Below the pieces are notes generated by a model. The model ran no database searches, was not told the origin of the DNA, and saw only the letters and a program-made list of their open reading frames with translations. From positions 496,001 through 560,000 of the forward strand of contig CBDCBO010000005.1 of the NCBI GenBank assembly GCA_965214335.1: a DNA stretch of 64,000 nt. The letters run 5' to 3'. The position numbers were made by a program, and so were the translations under genes. Within the stretch, counting starts at the first letter, position 1. Each line of letters starts with the position of its first letter. The DNA is from Velthaea sp965214335 (lineage in GTDB: Bacteria; Vulcanimicrobiota; Vulcanimicrobiia; Vulcanimicrobiales; Vulcanimicrobiaceae). This document shows positions 24,592 through 33,120 of this stretch, in pieces.

Positions 24592-25596
24592 TTACCCCGT
24601 GTGCCGAGCGACCGACGCACGTTGCATGAGGATGGGCTGCAGCACGATTGCGCGCGCAGTGCCGGTATAGCGCTCCTCGACGCGGTCGATCAATAATTCC
24701 GCTGCCGCCGTGCCGAGCGCCAGCGTCGGTTGGCCGATGGTCGTCAACGGCGGATCGAGAAACGTGGCCCAGGCGGTATCATCGAAGCCGACCACGCTCA
24801 TGTCGCGCGGCACCGCGAAACCACGCTCGCGGGCGGCGTGCAGCGCGCCAAGCGTCATCGGATGGTTCGCCACGAACAGCGCCGTCGGCGGATCGGGCAA
24901 GGCGAAGAGCGATCGCGCCGCGGCATATCCGCCACTTTGTTTGTACTCGCCGTCGCGAACGAGTTCGGCGTCGAGCGGCGCGCCGCGCTCGGCCAGCCGC
25001 GCCGCGAACCCGTCGAGCCGGTCGCTACCCGGCGTGGTCCGCGTCGCGACGATCGCGCCGATGCGACGGTGACCACAGTCGAAGAGCGCGTCGGCAGCCA
25101 GCGCGCCACCGGCCCGGTTGTCGATCTGCACCGAGTCGAGTTGCAGATCGTCGACGCGCCGGTCGAGGCACACGATCGGAATGTCGTTGCGCAGCGCCGG
25201 TGCGAGCGAAGCGCTCGTAAACGTGACCGGAACGATGATGATGCCGCCGATGCGTTGCGCGATCATCGCGCGGATATAGAACCGCTCGCGCTCGGGGTCT
25301 TCGTCGGAATTGCACAGAAAAAGGTCGTGCCCGCTGTGGTACGCGACAGCTTCGATCGCGCGGATAACATCGGGGAAGTACGGGTTGCCCACGTCGCTGA
25401 CGACCAAGCCCAGTGTGCCCGACTTGCGCCGCCGCAGCGCCCGCGCGCGCTGATCGATGCTGTAGTGCAGCGCGTCGGCGGCCGCCAGAACCCGCCGGCG
25501 GGTGCCGTCGGCGACGGGCTTACTGTCGTTGAGTACGCGCGAAACGCTGGCGACCGATACGCCGGCCCGCGTCGCGACGTCCTTGATGCTAGCCAC
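24592..25596 (-). CDS. LacI-family transcriptional repressor
   Basis: This 334-residue regulator has a LacI HTH (IKDVATRAGVSVASVSRVLN, residues 4-23), a hinge region (about 45-60) and a periplasmic-binding-protein-like sugar domain (about 60-330, with GLVVSDVGNPYF and SVVGFDDTAWA). It is first in the xylB-dehydrogenase-SDR operon and divergent from a sugar ABC operon, so it probably represses both until a pentose or polyol effector binds. A palindrome over the divergent promoter -10 is the likely operator. Confidence 0.92.
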   Translation of the reverse strand: MASIKDVATRAGVSVASVSRVLNDSKPVADGTRRRVLAAADALHYSIDQRARALRRRKSGTLGLVVSDVGNPYFPDVIRAIEAVAYHSGHDLFLCNSDEDPERERFYIRAMIAQRIGGIIIVPVTFTSASLAPALRNDIPIVCLDRRVDDLQLDSVQIDNRAGGALAADALFDCGHRRIGAIVATRTTPGSDRLDGFAARLAERGAPLDAELVRDGEYKQSGGYAAARSLFALPDPPTALFVANHPMTLGALHAARERGFAVPRDMSVVGFDDTAWATFLDPPLTTIGQPTLALGTAAAELLIDRVEERYTGTARAIVLQPILMQRASVARHTG

Positions 25597-25653
25597 CTGC
25601 GCCCACCGTGCGCTTTAAATCGCCGCGACCGCGCATACGAGCCGGGCCGGTCG

Positions 25654-25682
25654 TTGACACGTCGATAGGTAAAGCATTACCT
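25654..25682 (+). promoter_or_regulatory. Sugar-ABC promoter with overlapping LacI-type operator
   Basis: A consensus -35 TTGACA (25654-25659) is followed 17 bp later by TTACCT (25677-25682) at the -10 position. The palindrome AGGTAAAGCATTACCT (25667-25682) with 6-bp arms covers the -10. This is where a repressor would block polymerase, and the divergent lacI gene is 58 bp away. The -10 is poor (3 of 6), so promoter strength is uncertain. Confidence 0.6.
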
Positions 25683-25733
25683 TTGTCGCATTAGACCTCG
25701 CGCAAGAAAACTCTTTACCACGGCCGAACGAAG

Positions 25734-26867
25734 ATGGAACAATCTATCGAGCGAGCCGAGTGCCGGCGCACTCGAAGTGCTGCCGGCGGTACGGCGCAAG
25801 CGCATTCATGTGGAGGACCTCTTACGAAGCTTCCAGTTACTCCCCGCGATCGTGCCACGACCGGCGAAGCGGCGTCGAACGGGTCGCTGAGCCGGCGCGC
25901 CGCGCTGGCCGGCGCCGGCGCTGCCGCTGCGCTCGTTGCGACCGCCGGTATGCTGCCCGCACGGGCCGCCGGAAAATCCGATTTTAAGTTTGTTTTCGTC
26001 AATCACGTTACGACGAATCCGTTCTTCACGGCGACCCAGTATGGCGCAACCGACGCCTGCGCGTTAACCGGTTGTTCGTATCGCTGGACGGGTTCGCAAT
26101 CGAGCAACGTCAGCGAGATGGTACGCGCTTTTCAGACGGCGATCAACAACAAGGCCGATGGGATCGCGGTGTGTTTAGTCGACGCGACCGCTTTCAACGG
26201 TGTCGTTTCACAAGCGCTGGCGGCCAATATTCCGGTCGTCGCGTACAACGCCGACGCGCCGCCCTCGAGCCATAACAAACGGCAAGCCTACATCGGTCAG
26301 GATCTATTTCATTCCGGCCAGTTGATGGGGGAACGAATCGCCTCGCTGACCGCGGCCGGCGGCCACGTCGCGCTCTTCATCGCAACGCCCGGGTCGCTCA
26401 ACTTGCAGCCGCGCATCGACGGTGCGATCGACTCGCTCAAGAAGTCGGGCAAAAACATCACGTACGAACAGGTCGCCACGGGCGCGCTCGTTACCCAAGA
26501 GCGCTCGACGGTCGAGTCGTATTACAACGGGCATAAAAACGTCAACGGGTTATACGCCGTCGACGGCGGCAGCACTGAAGCCGTCGGATTGATCAACAAA
26601 AAATACGGTCTGAGCGCGAAGAAGGTCGGTACTGGCGGGTACGATCTGCTGCCTGGGACGCTGTCTGCCATCGCCGCCGGCAATCTTGACTTCACGATCG
26701 ATCAGCAGCCGTATCTACAAGGGTACTATCCCGTCTTCCAACTGTACCTGGCGAAGCTGTCCGGCACGCTGATGTCGCCGTCCGACACCGACACCGGGTT
26801 GAAGTTCGTGACCAAGGATTCCGTGCATCCGTACATGGGGAATAGCCGGTTCGAAGGCCAGGCGTAA
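25734..26867 (+). CDS. Sugar ABC transporter substrate-binding protein (ribose type), Tat-like signal
   Basis: This periplasmic-binding protein of the ribose/xylose family is 377 residues from ATG 25734. The export signal is internal to a long N-terminus: SRRAALAGAGAAAALVATAGM, a twin-arginine motif plus hydrophobic stretch at about residues 52-78, then the mature domain starting FKFVFVNHVTTNPFF. Two Rossmann-like lobes follow (AFQTAINNKADGIAV, VDGGSTEAVGL). The about 50 residues before the twin arginines are low in information, so the real start may be downstream, although I see no better one. It is first of an SBP-permease-ATPase operon. Confidence 0.88.
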   Translation: MEQSIERAECRRTRSAAGGTAQAHSCGGPLTKLPVTPRDRATTGEAASNGSLSRRAALAGAGAAAALVATAGMLPARAAGKSDFKFVFVNHVTTNPFFTATQYGATDACALTGCSYRWTGSQSSNVSEMVRAFQTAINNKADGIAVCLVDATAFNGVVSQALAANIPVVAYNADAPPSSHNKRQAYIGQDLFHSGQLMGERIASLTAAGGHVALFIATPGSLNLQPRIDGAIDSLKKSGKNITYEQVATGALVTQERSTVESYYNGHKNVNGLYAVDGGSTEAVGLINKKYGLSAKKVGTGGYDLLPGTLSAIAAGNLDFTIDQQPYLQGYYPVFQLYLAKLSGTLMSPSDTDTGLKFVTKDSVHPYMGNSRFEGQA

Positions 26868-26927
26868 TCCTAACCGGGGCGGCGTCCGGCGCGTTCGATC
26901 CGGCGCCGGGCGCGTGCGGAACGCGGC

Positions 26928-27965
26928 ATGAGTGATGCCGCGCTGGCTACGCCCGCGCCGGCCGGCGGTCCGCCGGTAACGACGCCGTCGATCGGCGACC
27001 GCTTACGCGTGCTCGTGCGCTATCCGGAAACCGGAATTACGGCCGTCGCCATCGTTATCGCGATCGTGTTCGAGGTGCTCAACGGCGCATTTCTGACATC
27101 TGAAGTGCCGGTATTGTTGGCGAGCACCGCACAGTACGGCTTGATTGCCGTCGGCGAAGCGATGCTCATGATCACCGGTGAGATCGATTTGTCGGCGGCG
27201 AAGATCTATTCGACCACGCCGTTCTTCGCGTTCTACTTGACCGCTGTCGGATTGCCGTGGGCCGCCGCAATTCCGCTCGCGTTGTGCGGGGCGGCCGCCA
27301 TTGGTTGGGTCAACGGCTTCATCACGGTTCGGTTGGGCGTTCCGTCGCTCGTCGCGACATTGGGCATGCTGTTTTTCCTCAACGGCGCGATCTTGACCGT
27401 CAGTCACAGTCAGCCGGCGCGCACGCCGGAAAGCTTCATCAACGTGCTGCTCGGCAGCGACCAGCAAAACGCCGGTACCGGTATTTCGCAAATCGCAGCG
27501 TTCTTATGGCTCGTGGCCATCGTGTTGGCGTTTGCCGTGGTGTTGCGCCGGACGCGATTTGGTTTGCACACGATCGCGGTCGGCAGTAATCTCCTGGCTG
27601 CGCGTGAGTTGGGAATTCGGACCGAGCGCACGAAAATACTGAACTTCGTCATCATGGGCGTGCTGGCGGGATTCGCCGGCATCATCGAAGCCTGCGCGAG
27701 CGGCTCGATCGATCCGTCAGCCGGCGATAACACCTTAACGCTGTATGCCATCGCGGCGGCGGTCATTGGGGGCACTTCGCTCTTTGGCGGATCGGGCACC
27801 GTCATCGGCGCGTTGATCGGAGCGTTCGTCGTCGCTTCACTCAACGACGGTTTGCCACTCGTCGGCGCGCAAGCCGGCTTTGCCGACGTGCCGTTGGGCA
27901 TTGCGATTGTCGCGGCCATGATCCTCAATATCAAGCTGAGCGCGCTGCGGGTTCGCCGCACGTGA
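26928..27965 (+). CDS. Sugar ABC transporter permease (RbsC/FrcC family)
   Basis: This 345-residue inner-membrane permease has about 9-10 hydrophobic segments. Family motifs are GEAMLMITGEIDLS, GWVNGFITVRLGVPSLVATLGM, AVGSNLLAARELGIRTERTK (cytoplasmic coupling loop) and VIGGTSLFGGSGTVIGALIGA. It partners the preceding binding protein and the following ATPase; the ATPase start overlaps its stop by 4 nt (GTGA). A ribose-, fructose- or xylose-type substrate is likely. Confidence 0.92.
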   Translation: MSDAALATPAPAGGPPVTTPSIGDRLRVLVRYPETGITAVAIVIAIVFEVLNGAFLTSEVPVLLASTAQYGLIAVGEAMLMITGEIDLSAAKIYSTTPFFAFYLTAVGLPWAAAIPLALCGAAAIGWVNGFITVRLGVPSLVATLGMLFFLNGAILTVSHSQPARTPESFINVLLGSDQQNAGTGISQIAAFLWLVAIVLAFAVVLRRTRFGLHTIAVGSNLLAARELGIRTERTKILNFVIMGVLAGFAGIIEACASGSIDPSAGDNTLTLYAIAAAVIGGTSLFGGSGTVIGALIGAFVVASLNDGLPLVGAQAGFADVPLGIAIVAAMILNIKLSALRVRRT

Positions 27966-28768
27966 ACGCGCCCGACATCACGGCGCTCGGCGACGCGCCC
28001 GAGTTGCTGCGCGCCGCGGGCGTAACGAAAAATTACGGGCCCAGTGTCGTGCTGCGCGGGCTCGATTTGACGATCGCGCGCGGCGAGGTCGTGGCGCTCG
28101 TCGGCGATAACGGCGCGGGCAAGTCGACGTTCATCAAAATCTTGTCCGGCTTTCACCCGCCCACCACCGGTACGCTGTTTTGGCAAGGTCGCGAATTCAC
28201 GCTGGCATCTCCAACCGAGGCGCGGGCACGCGGCATCGAAACGGTCTACCAAGATTTGGCGCTCGTCAACGACCTGACCGTGGCTCAAAACATGTTCTTG
28301 GGCCGCGAACCGATTAAACGCGTCTTGGGTTTGCCGCTCACCGATGCCCGGGCGATGCGGCTGCGAACGCGCGAGTTTCTGGACCAAGTCGGAATTCGGC
28401 TGGCGTCGGTGGATAGTCTGGTGCGCGACCTGTCGGGCGGCCAGCGTCAGTCGATCGCGGTAGCGCGGGCCATGCAGTCGCAGCCGAAATTGCTCATCAT
28501 GGACGAGCCGCTGGCGGCGCTGGGCGTTCGCGAAGGTGCGCACGTGTTGGATCTGGTGCAAGAGATCCGCCGCCGGCGTGACGTTTCCATCATTCTCATC
28601 GTGCACAACTATGCGCAAATTTTTCAAGTCTGCGACCGGATCAATTTCTTGTTTTCAGGCGAAATCGTGCTCGACGTCGCGACGTCCGCGATTACCGAAG
28701 AGGAGCTCATTCGAATGGTCAAAGCGGGATTGGGAGCGAAAGCCGCCGCCGCCATGCCGCCGGCATAA
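27962..28768 (+). CDS. Sugar ABC transporter ATP-binding protein, single NBD
   Basis: This 268-residue ATPase energises the upstream permease. Walker A is GDNGAGKST, the Q-loop is YQDLAL, the signature is LSGGQRQS and Walker B is LLIMDEPLAALG. It has a single nucleotide-binding domain, the FrcA-type half-length form, whereas E. coli RbsA and XylG carry two. GTG 27962 overlaps the permease stop. An aldose 1-epimerase gene follows after 10 nt. Confidence 0.92.
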   Translation: MNAPDITALGDAPELLRAAGVTKNYGPSVVLRGLDLTIARGEVVALVGDNGAGKSTFIKILSGFHPPTTGTLFWQGREFTLASPTEARARGIETVYQDLALVNDLTVAQNMFLGREPIKRVLGLPLTDARAMRLRTREFLDQVGIRLASVDSLVRDLSGGQRQSIAVARAMQSQPKLLIMDEPLAALGVREGAHVLDLVQEIRRRRDVSIILIVHNYAQIFQVCDRINFLFSGEIVLDVATSAITEEELIRMVKAGLGAKAAAAMPPA

Positions 28769-28778
28769 GGCGACCTCG

Positions 28779-29846
28779 TTGACGAGCGACGAGCCCGCGC
28801 GACGCGCGCTCTACGGAACGCTACCCGACGGTACCGCGGTCGAGAAGTTCACCCTGGTCGCCGGCGCTGTGTCGGTCGCGGTGCTTACTTACGGTGGCAT
28901 CCTCGAACGCATCGAGGTTCCCGACCGCGCCGGGCGCCGTGCCAACGTCGTCCTGGGTTTCGGCGACCTGGCGGGGTATCTGTCCAATACGCCGTATTTC
29001 GGCGCGCTCATCGGCCGCTATGCGAATCGTATCGCCGGCGGCCGCTTCAACGTCGATGGACACTCCTACACCGTACCGCTCAATCAAGCCCCGAATTCGC
29101 TCCATGGCGGAAGCCGCGGATTCGACACCGCGGTGTGGACCGTCGAGGCGGCAGGGGCGACTGCGATTCATTTGCGCCATGTGAGTCCGGACGGCGACCA
29201 AGGCTATCCCGGCACTCTCGATACGCGCGTCGTGTATACGCTCGACGAGCACGGTGGCCTGCGCATCGAATATACGGCGACGACCGACGCTCCCACCGTC
29301 GTCAACCTGACGAATCATTCGTATTTCAATCTCGCGGGAGAAGACGCCGGCGACATTCTGGGTCACATGCTGCAAATCGATGCCGGCCGCTTCACCCCCG
29401 TCGACGCACACGCGATTCCCACCGGCGAACTCGCGGCCGTCGATGGGACGCCGTTCGACTTCCGCACGCCGCACCGCATCGGCGAGCGCATCCGCGCCGC
29501 TGACCCGCAAATCTTGGCCGGCCGGGGGTACGACCACAATTGGGTGCTCGACCGCCGACCCGGCGATCCGCTCTCGCGCGCGGCACGCGTCATCGATCCG
29601 GGTAGTGGACGCTGCCTCGACGTTTTTACCGTCGAACCCGGACTGCAATTTTATAGCGGTAACTTTCTGGATGCGACCGAAGTTGGCACCGGGCAGGCGG
29701 TTTATCGCCAATCGGCAGGCTTCGCGCTCGAAACGCAGCATTTTCCAAATGCACCGAATACACCGGCGTTCCCACCGACGATTTTGCGTCCGGGGGAGCA
29801 TTATCGTTCCGAGACCGTCTTCCGTTTCAGCGTGGCGACGGTATAA
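28779..29846 (+). CDS. Aldose 1-epimerase (GalM family)
   Basis: It interconverts alpha and beta anomers of free sugars after uptake. The 355-residue beta-sandwich protein has active-site motifs ALIGRYANRIAGG, PNSLHGGSRGFD, VVNLTNHSYFNLAG (catalytic His) and a C-terminal VEPGLQFYSGNFLD with a Glu/Asp. I start it at TTG 28779, which follows AAGG and lies 10 nt after the ATPase stop; the open frame continues far upstream inside the ATPase gene but is not coding there. It is co-transcribed with the sugar importer and the next aldo/keto reductase. Confidence 0.9.
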   Translation: MTSDEPARRALYGTLPDGTAVEKFTLVAGAVSVAVLTYGGILERIEVPDRAGRRANVVLGFGDLAGYLSNTPYFGALIGRYANRIAGGRFNVDGHSYTVPLNQAPNSLHGGSRGFDTAVWTVEAAGATAIHLRHVSPDGDQGYPGTLDTRVVYTLDEHGGLRIEYTATTDAPTVVNLTNHSYFNLAGEDAGDILGHMLQIDAGRFTPVDAHAIPTGELAAVDGTPFDFRTPHRIGERIRAADPQILAGRGYDHNWVLDRRPGDPLSRAARVIDPGSGRCLDVFTVEPGLQFYSGNFLDATEVGTGQAVYRQSAGFALETQHFPNAPNTPAFPPTILRPGEHYRSETVFRFSVATV

Positions 29847-29861
29847 ATCGACGGAGAATCA

Positions 29862-30854
29862 ATGGAATACATCGACATTGCCGATACCGGCGTACGCGCC
29901 TCGCGCGTTGGCCTGGGCGCCTGGGCGATCGGCGGCTGGATGTGGGGCGGAACCGAAGAACGGGAAGCGATCGCCACGATCCATTCGGCCATCGACCGCG
30001 GCATCAATCTCGTCGACACGGCGGCCGTTTATGGTTATGGAAATTCCGAAGAAATCGTCGGCAAAGCGTTAGCCGGTGGGCGCCGCGCGAAAGCGGTCAT
30101 CGCAACGAAAGTTACTTTGGACTGGACCGACGACGGTAGCGTGTTTCGCAACGGTACCAAGGCCCGCATCACGAAGGAAATCGAAGATTCGCTGCGTCGG
30201 CTGCAAACCGAGTACATCGATATCTATCAAGTGCACTGGCCCGATCCGCTGACGCCGATCGAGGAAACCGCCGGCGCCATGAAGGCGCTGCTCGATGCGG
30301 GCAAGATTCGGGCGATCGGGGTCAGCAATTATTCGGCCGCGCAGATGGCGGAGTTCGCCGCCGTCGCTCCGCTGCACACGTCTCAGCCGCCGTTCAATCT
30401 GTTCGAACGTGATGCCGAACGTGAGGTGTTGCCGTATTGCGCCGCGCACGGTATCGTCGGCATGACGTACGGCGCGTTATGTCGCGGCCTGCTCAGCGGC
30501 CGGGTAACGCGCGAGCGGACGTTCGAGGGCGACGATCTGCGCGGTCGCGATCCCAAATATCAGGAGCCGCGGCTCTCGCAATATCTCGATGCCGTCGAGC
30601 AACTCCAGACGCTGGCGCAACGCTACGGCAAGCGCGTCATCGACCTCGCCGTGCGTTGGCTGCTCGAACAACCCGGCGTCGGTATCGCGCTGTGGGGCGC
30701 CCGAAAACCCGCACAGCTCGATGACGTCGACGGCTCGATGGGCTTCTCCATCGATCGCGCGACGCTCGACGAAATAGATCAAATTCTCACTCGCAGCATA
30801 CATGAACCGGTCGGTCCGGAATTCATGGCGCCCCCGACGCGCAGTGTCGCGTAA
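29862..30854 (+). CDS. Aldo/keto reductase
   Basis: This 330-residue TIM-barrel oxidoreductase shows the tetrad Asp/Tyr (VDTAAVYGYGNSEEIVG), Lys (VIATKVTL) and His (YQVHWPD). The GKIRAIGVSNYS and GIALWGARKPAQLDD motifs are those of the AKR11/12-like group. The ATG lies 15 nt after galM and just before a sorbitol-type transporter operon, so it may reduce an aldose to the polyol or act on an imported sugar. It is similar in class to, but clearly distinct from, the enzyme at 11.6 kb. Confidence 0.9.
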   Translation: MEYIDIADTGVRASRVGLGAWAIGGWMWGGTEEREAIATIHSAIDRGINLVDTAAVYGYGNSEEIVGKALAGGRRAKAVIATKVTLDWTDDGSVFRNGTKARITKEIEDSLRRLQTEYIDIYQVHWPDPLTPIEETAGAMKALLDAGKIRAIGVSNYSAAQMAEFAAVAPLHTSQPPFNLFERDAEREVLPYCAAHGIVGMTYGALCRGLLSGRVTRERTFEGDDLRGRDPKYQEPRLSQYLDAVEQLQTLAQRYGKRVIDLAVRWLLEQPGVGIALWGARKPAQLDDVDGSMGFSIDRATLDEIDQILTRSIHEPVGPEFMAPPTRSVA

Positions 30855-30873
30855 TTCCAAGGAGCTAATACAG

Positions 30874-32232
30874 GTGAATATGACTCGACGAATTCTTGCT
30901 ATTATGGGTGCCGGCGCAATCGCGCTAGGCATGTCTCCGCCGCCCGGTGCGAACGCGCAGGGGCAAACCACGCTTACCATCGCGACCGTCAACAACCCGC
31001 AGATGGTCGACATGCAGCACGCCGTCGGCGACTTCGAAAAGTCGACCGGCATCAAAGTAAACTTCGAGACGCTGCCGGAAAATACGCTACGTCAGAAAGT
31101 GACCGCCGACATTGCGACCGGCGGCGGCCAATTCGACATCGCGACGGTCGGCACGTACGAAGTTCCGATCTGGGCGAAAAACAAGTGGATCGAAAACTTA
31201 GGACCGTACTTCGAAAAGCTCGACGCCGCGGGCAAAGCCGACTACGATCTCAACGACGTCATTCCGAGCATCCGCAAAGGTCTGTCGTATAACGACGCGC
31301 TGTACGCGGTGCCGTTTTACGGCGAGAGTTCCATGACGTTTTATAACAAACGCCTGTTCAAAGAAGCGCATCTCACGATGCCCGAACATCCGACGTGGGA
31401 TCAAATCGCGGGCTTCGCCAAGGCACTCAACGCGCCGTCGAAAAACCAGTATGGCATCTGCCTGCGCGGTCTGCCCGGCTGGGGCGAAATGGGCGCCCCG
31501 ATGACGACGGTCATCAACACCTTCGGCGGCCAATGGTTCGATTTGAAGTGGCAGCCCACGATCAACGAGGGCGCGACCAAGGAAGCGATCTCGTTCTACC
31601 TCAACACGATTAAGAGCTACGGTGAACCGGGCGCGTCGTCGGCCGGCTTCACGGAATGCGAAACGAACTTCACCCAGGCCAAAGTCGCAATGTGGGTCGA
31701 CGCGACATCGGCGTCGGGCGTGATCACCGATCCCAAGCAATCAAAGGTTGCCGATGACGTCGGCTTTGCGTTCTCACCGACCAAGGTGACGCCCAAAGGT
31801 TCGCATTGGCTGTGGGCGTGGTCGCTAGCGATGGAAGCGTCGAGCAAGCACAAAGAGGACGCGTTCAAATTCCTCACCTGGGCCACGAACAAGAAATACA
31901 TCCGGCTCATCGCCGCGGAAAAGGGTTGGGGCAACGTGCCGCCCGGAACGCGTCTGTCGACCTTCAACGACCCGAATTACAAGAAGGCCGCACCCTACGG
32001 CAATCTGATTCTTCAGTCAATTGAGACCGCTGACCCGACCAATTCAACGCTCAAGAAGGTTCCGTACACCGGCGTTCAGTTTGTCGGTATTCCCGAATTC
32101 CAGCAGATCGGCACGCAGGTAACGCAAAATCTCGCAGCGGTGCTCAGCGGCGGATCGACGGTCGACTCGGCGCTCAACTTGTCACAGCAGCAAGTGCAGC
32201 ACACGATGCAACAAGCTGGATATTACAAGTAG
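30874..32232 (+). CDS. Sorbitol/mannitol-type ABC substrate-binding protein (SmoE-like)
   Basis: This 452-residue family-1 extracellular solute-binding protein has a signal peptide (RRILAIMGAGAIALGM, ending near GANAQG). The mature part has TLTIATVNNPQMVDMQ, YGESSMTFYNK, FTQAKVAMWVDATSASG and WAWSLAMEASS, typical of polyol-binding proteins of the SmoE/MtlE group. The GTG at 30874 is 9 nt after AAGGAG; the ATG at 30880 is the alternative. Two MalF/MalG-type permeases follow, but no matching MalK-type ATPase is in the window. Confidence 0.9.
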   Translation: MNMTRRILAIMGAGAIALGMSPPPGANAQGQTTLTIATVNNPQMVDMQHAVGDFEKSTGIKVNFETLPENTLRQKVTADIATGGGQFDIATVGTYEVPIWAKNKWIENLGPYFEKLDAAGKADYDLNDVIPSIRKGLSYNDALYAVPFYGESSMTFYNKRLFKEAHLTMPEHPTWDQIAGFAKALNAPSKNQYGICLRGLPGWGEMGAPMTTVINTFGGQWFDLKWQPTINEGATKEAISFYLNTIKSYGEPGASSAGFTECETNFTQAKVAMWVDATSASGVITDPKQSKVADDVGFAFSPTKVTPKGSHWLWAWSLAMEASSKHKEDAFKFLTWATNKKYIRLIAAEKGWGNVPPGTRLSTFNDPNYKKAAPYGNLILQSIETADPTNSTLKKVPYTGVQFVGIPEFQQIGTQVTQNLAAVLSGGSTVDSALNLSQQQVQHTMQQAGYYK

Positions 32233-32238
32233 CCCATC

Positions 32239-33120
32239 ATGACGATGGCACGAACGACGCGTTTACTGCTCATTGCCCCGGCAATCGTGTACCTTGCGGC
32301 TCTTACGCAGGCGCCGTTCGTGCTAACGCTGTGGTATAGCTTCCAGAAGTGGGTCCTTACTTCGCCTGAGCTCGGCGTAACGTTCGCCGGGCTCACGAAT
32401 TATTCGTATACGATTCTGCAGGACGTCACGTTTCGCAGCGCCGTGCTCAACTTGGTGTTGATCACGGCGGGCATTGTTATCTTTTCGCTGGTGTTCGGGA
32501 TGCTGCTTGCGCTGCTGCTGCATCGCAAATTTCCCGGCCAGGGCATCGCGCGGTCACTGGCGATCGCGCCGTTTTTCGTGATGCCGACGGTGAACGCCGT
32601 CGTCTGGAAAAACTTGCTGCTCAATCCGGTGTTCGGCTTGGTCAGCTGGTTGACCACGAGCATCGGGTTGCCGCGGGTCGATATCTTGGCCGCGTTCCCC
32701 AAGCTGGGCATCATCACGATGGCGGTCTGGCAATGGACGCCATTCATGATGCTCATTTTGCTCGCCGGCTTGCAGTCGGTGCCGGACGATATTCGCGAAG
32801 CGGCTCGCGTCGACGGTGCGGATTCGTGGCATGAATTCCGCGGGATCACCTTACCGCTCTTAGGCCCCTTTATCGAGTTGTCGGTATTGCTCGCGACGAT
32901 CTACGTCCTACAACTGTTCGGCGAAATCTTCGTGGCCACGCAAGGTGGCCCCGGTTCAGCGACGACGACGCTGCCGTATTATGTGTATCAGACAATCTCG
33001 CAAGGCAACGACGTCGGAACGTCGTCAGCCCAAGGTGTCTGCGCCGTGGTCTTGGCCTCGATCATCGCCACGTTTCTGCTGCGCTTGTTGGCGCGTACAT
33101 TTAAGGTATCCAAAGCATGA
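32239..33120 (+). CDS. Polyol ABC transporter permease 1 (SmoF/MalF type)
   Basis: This 293-residue inner-membrane protein has about six hydrophobic segments. The EAA loop reads DDIREAARVDGADSWHEFRGITLPLL, the docking motif for the ATPase. It starts 6 nt after the binding-protein stop and overlaps the second permease by 4 nt (ATGA). It imports a sugar alcohol such as sorbitol, mannitol or arabitol, inferred from the binding protein. Confidence 0.92.
   Translation: MTMARTTRLLLIAPAIVYLAALTQAPFVLTLWYSFQKWVLTSPELGVTFAGLTNYSYTILQDVTFRSAVLNLVLITAGIVIFSLVFGMLLALLLHRKFPGQGIARSLAIAPFFVMPTVNAVVWKNLLLNPVFGLVSWLTTSIGLPRVDILAAFPKLGIITMAVWQWTPFMMLILLAGLQSVPDDIREAARVDGADSWHEFRGITLPLLGPFIELSVLLATIYVLQLFGEIFVATQGGPGSATTTLPYYVYQTISQGNDVGTSSAQGVCAVVLASIIATFLLRLLARTFKVSKA

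Noticed and set aside
24492..24620. N-terminal 43-residue extension of XylB
   Set aside because: It overlaps lacI, has no kinase homology, and the known family begins at the GVDLG motif just after TTG 24491.
28536..28778. Long N-terminal extension of the aldose epimerase
   Set aside because: It lies entirely within the ABC ATPase gene in another frame, and GalM homology starts only after the TTG at 28779.
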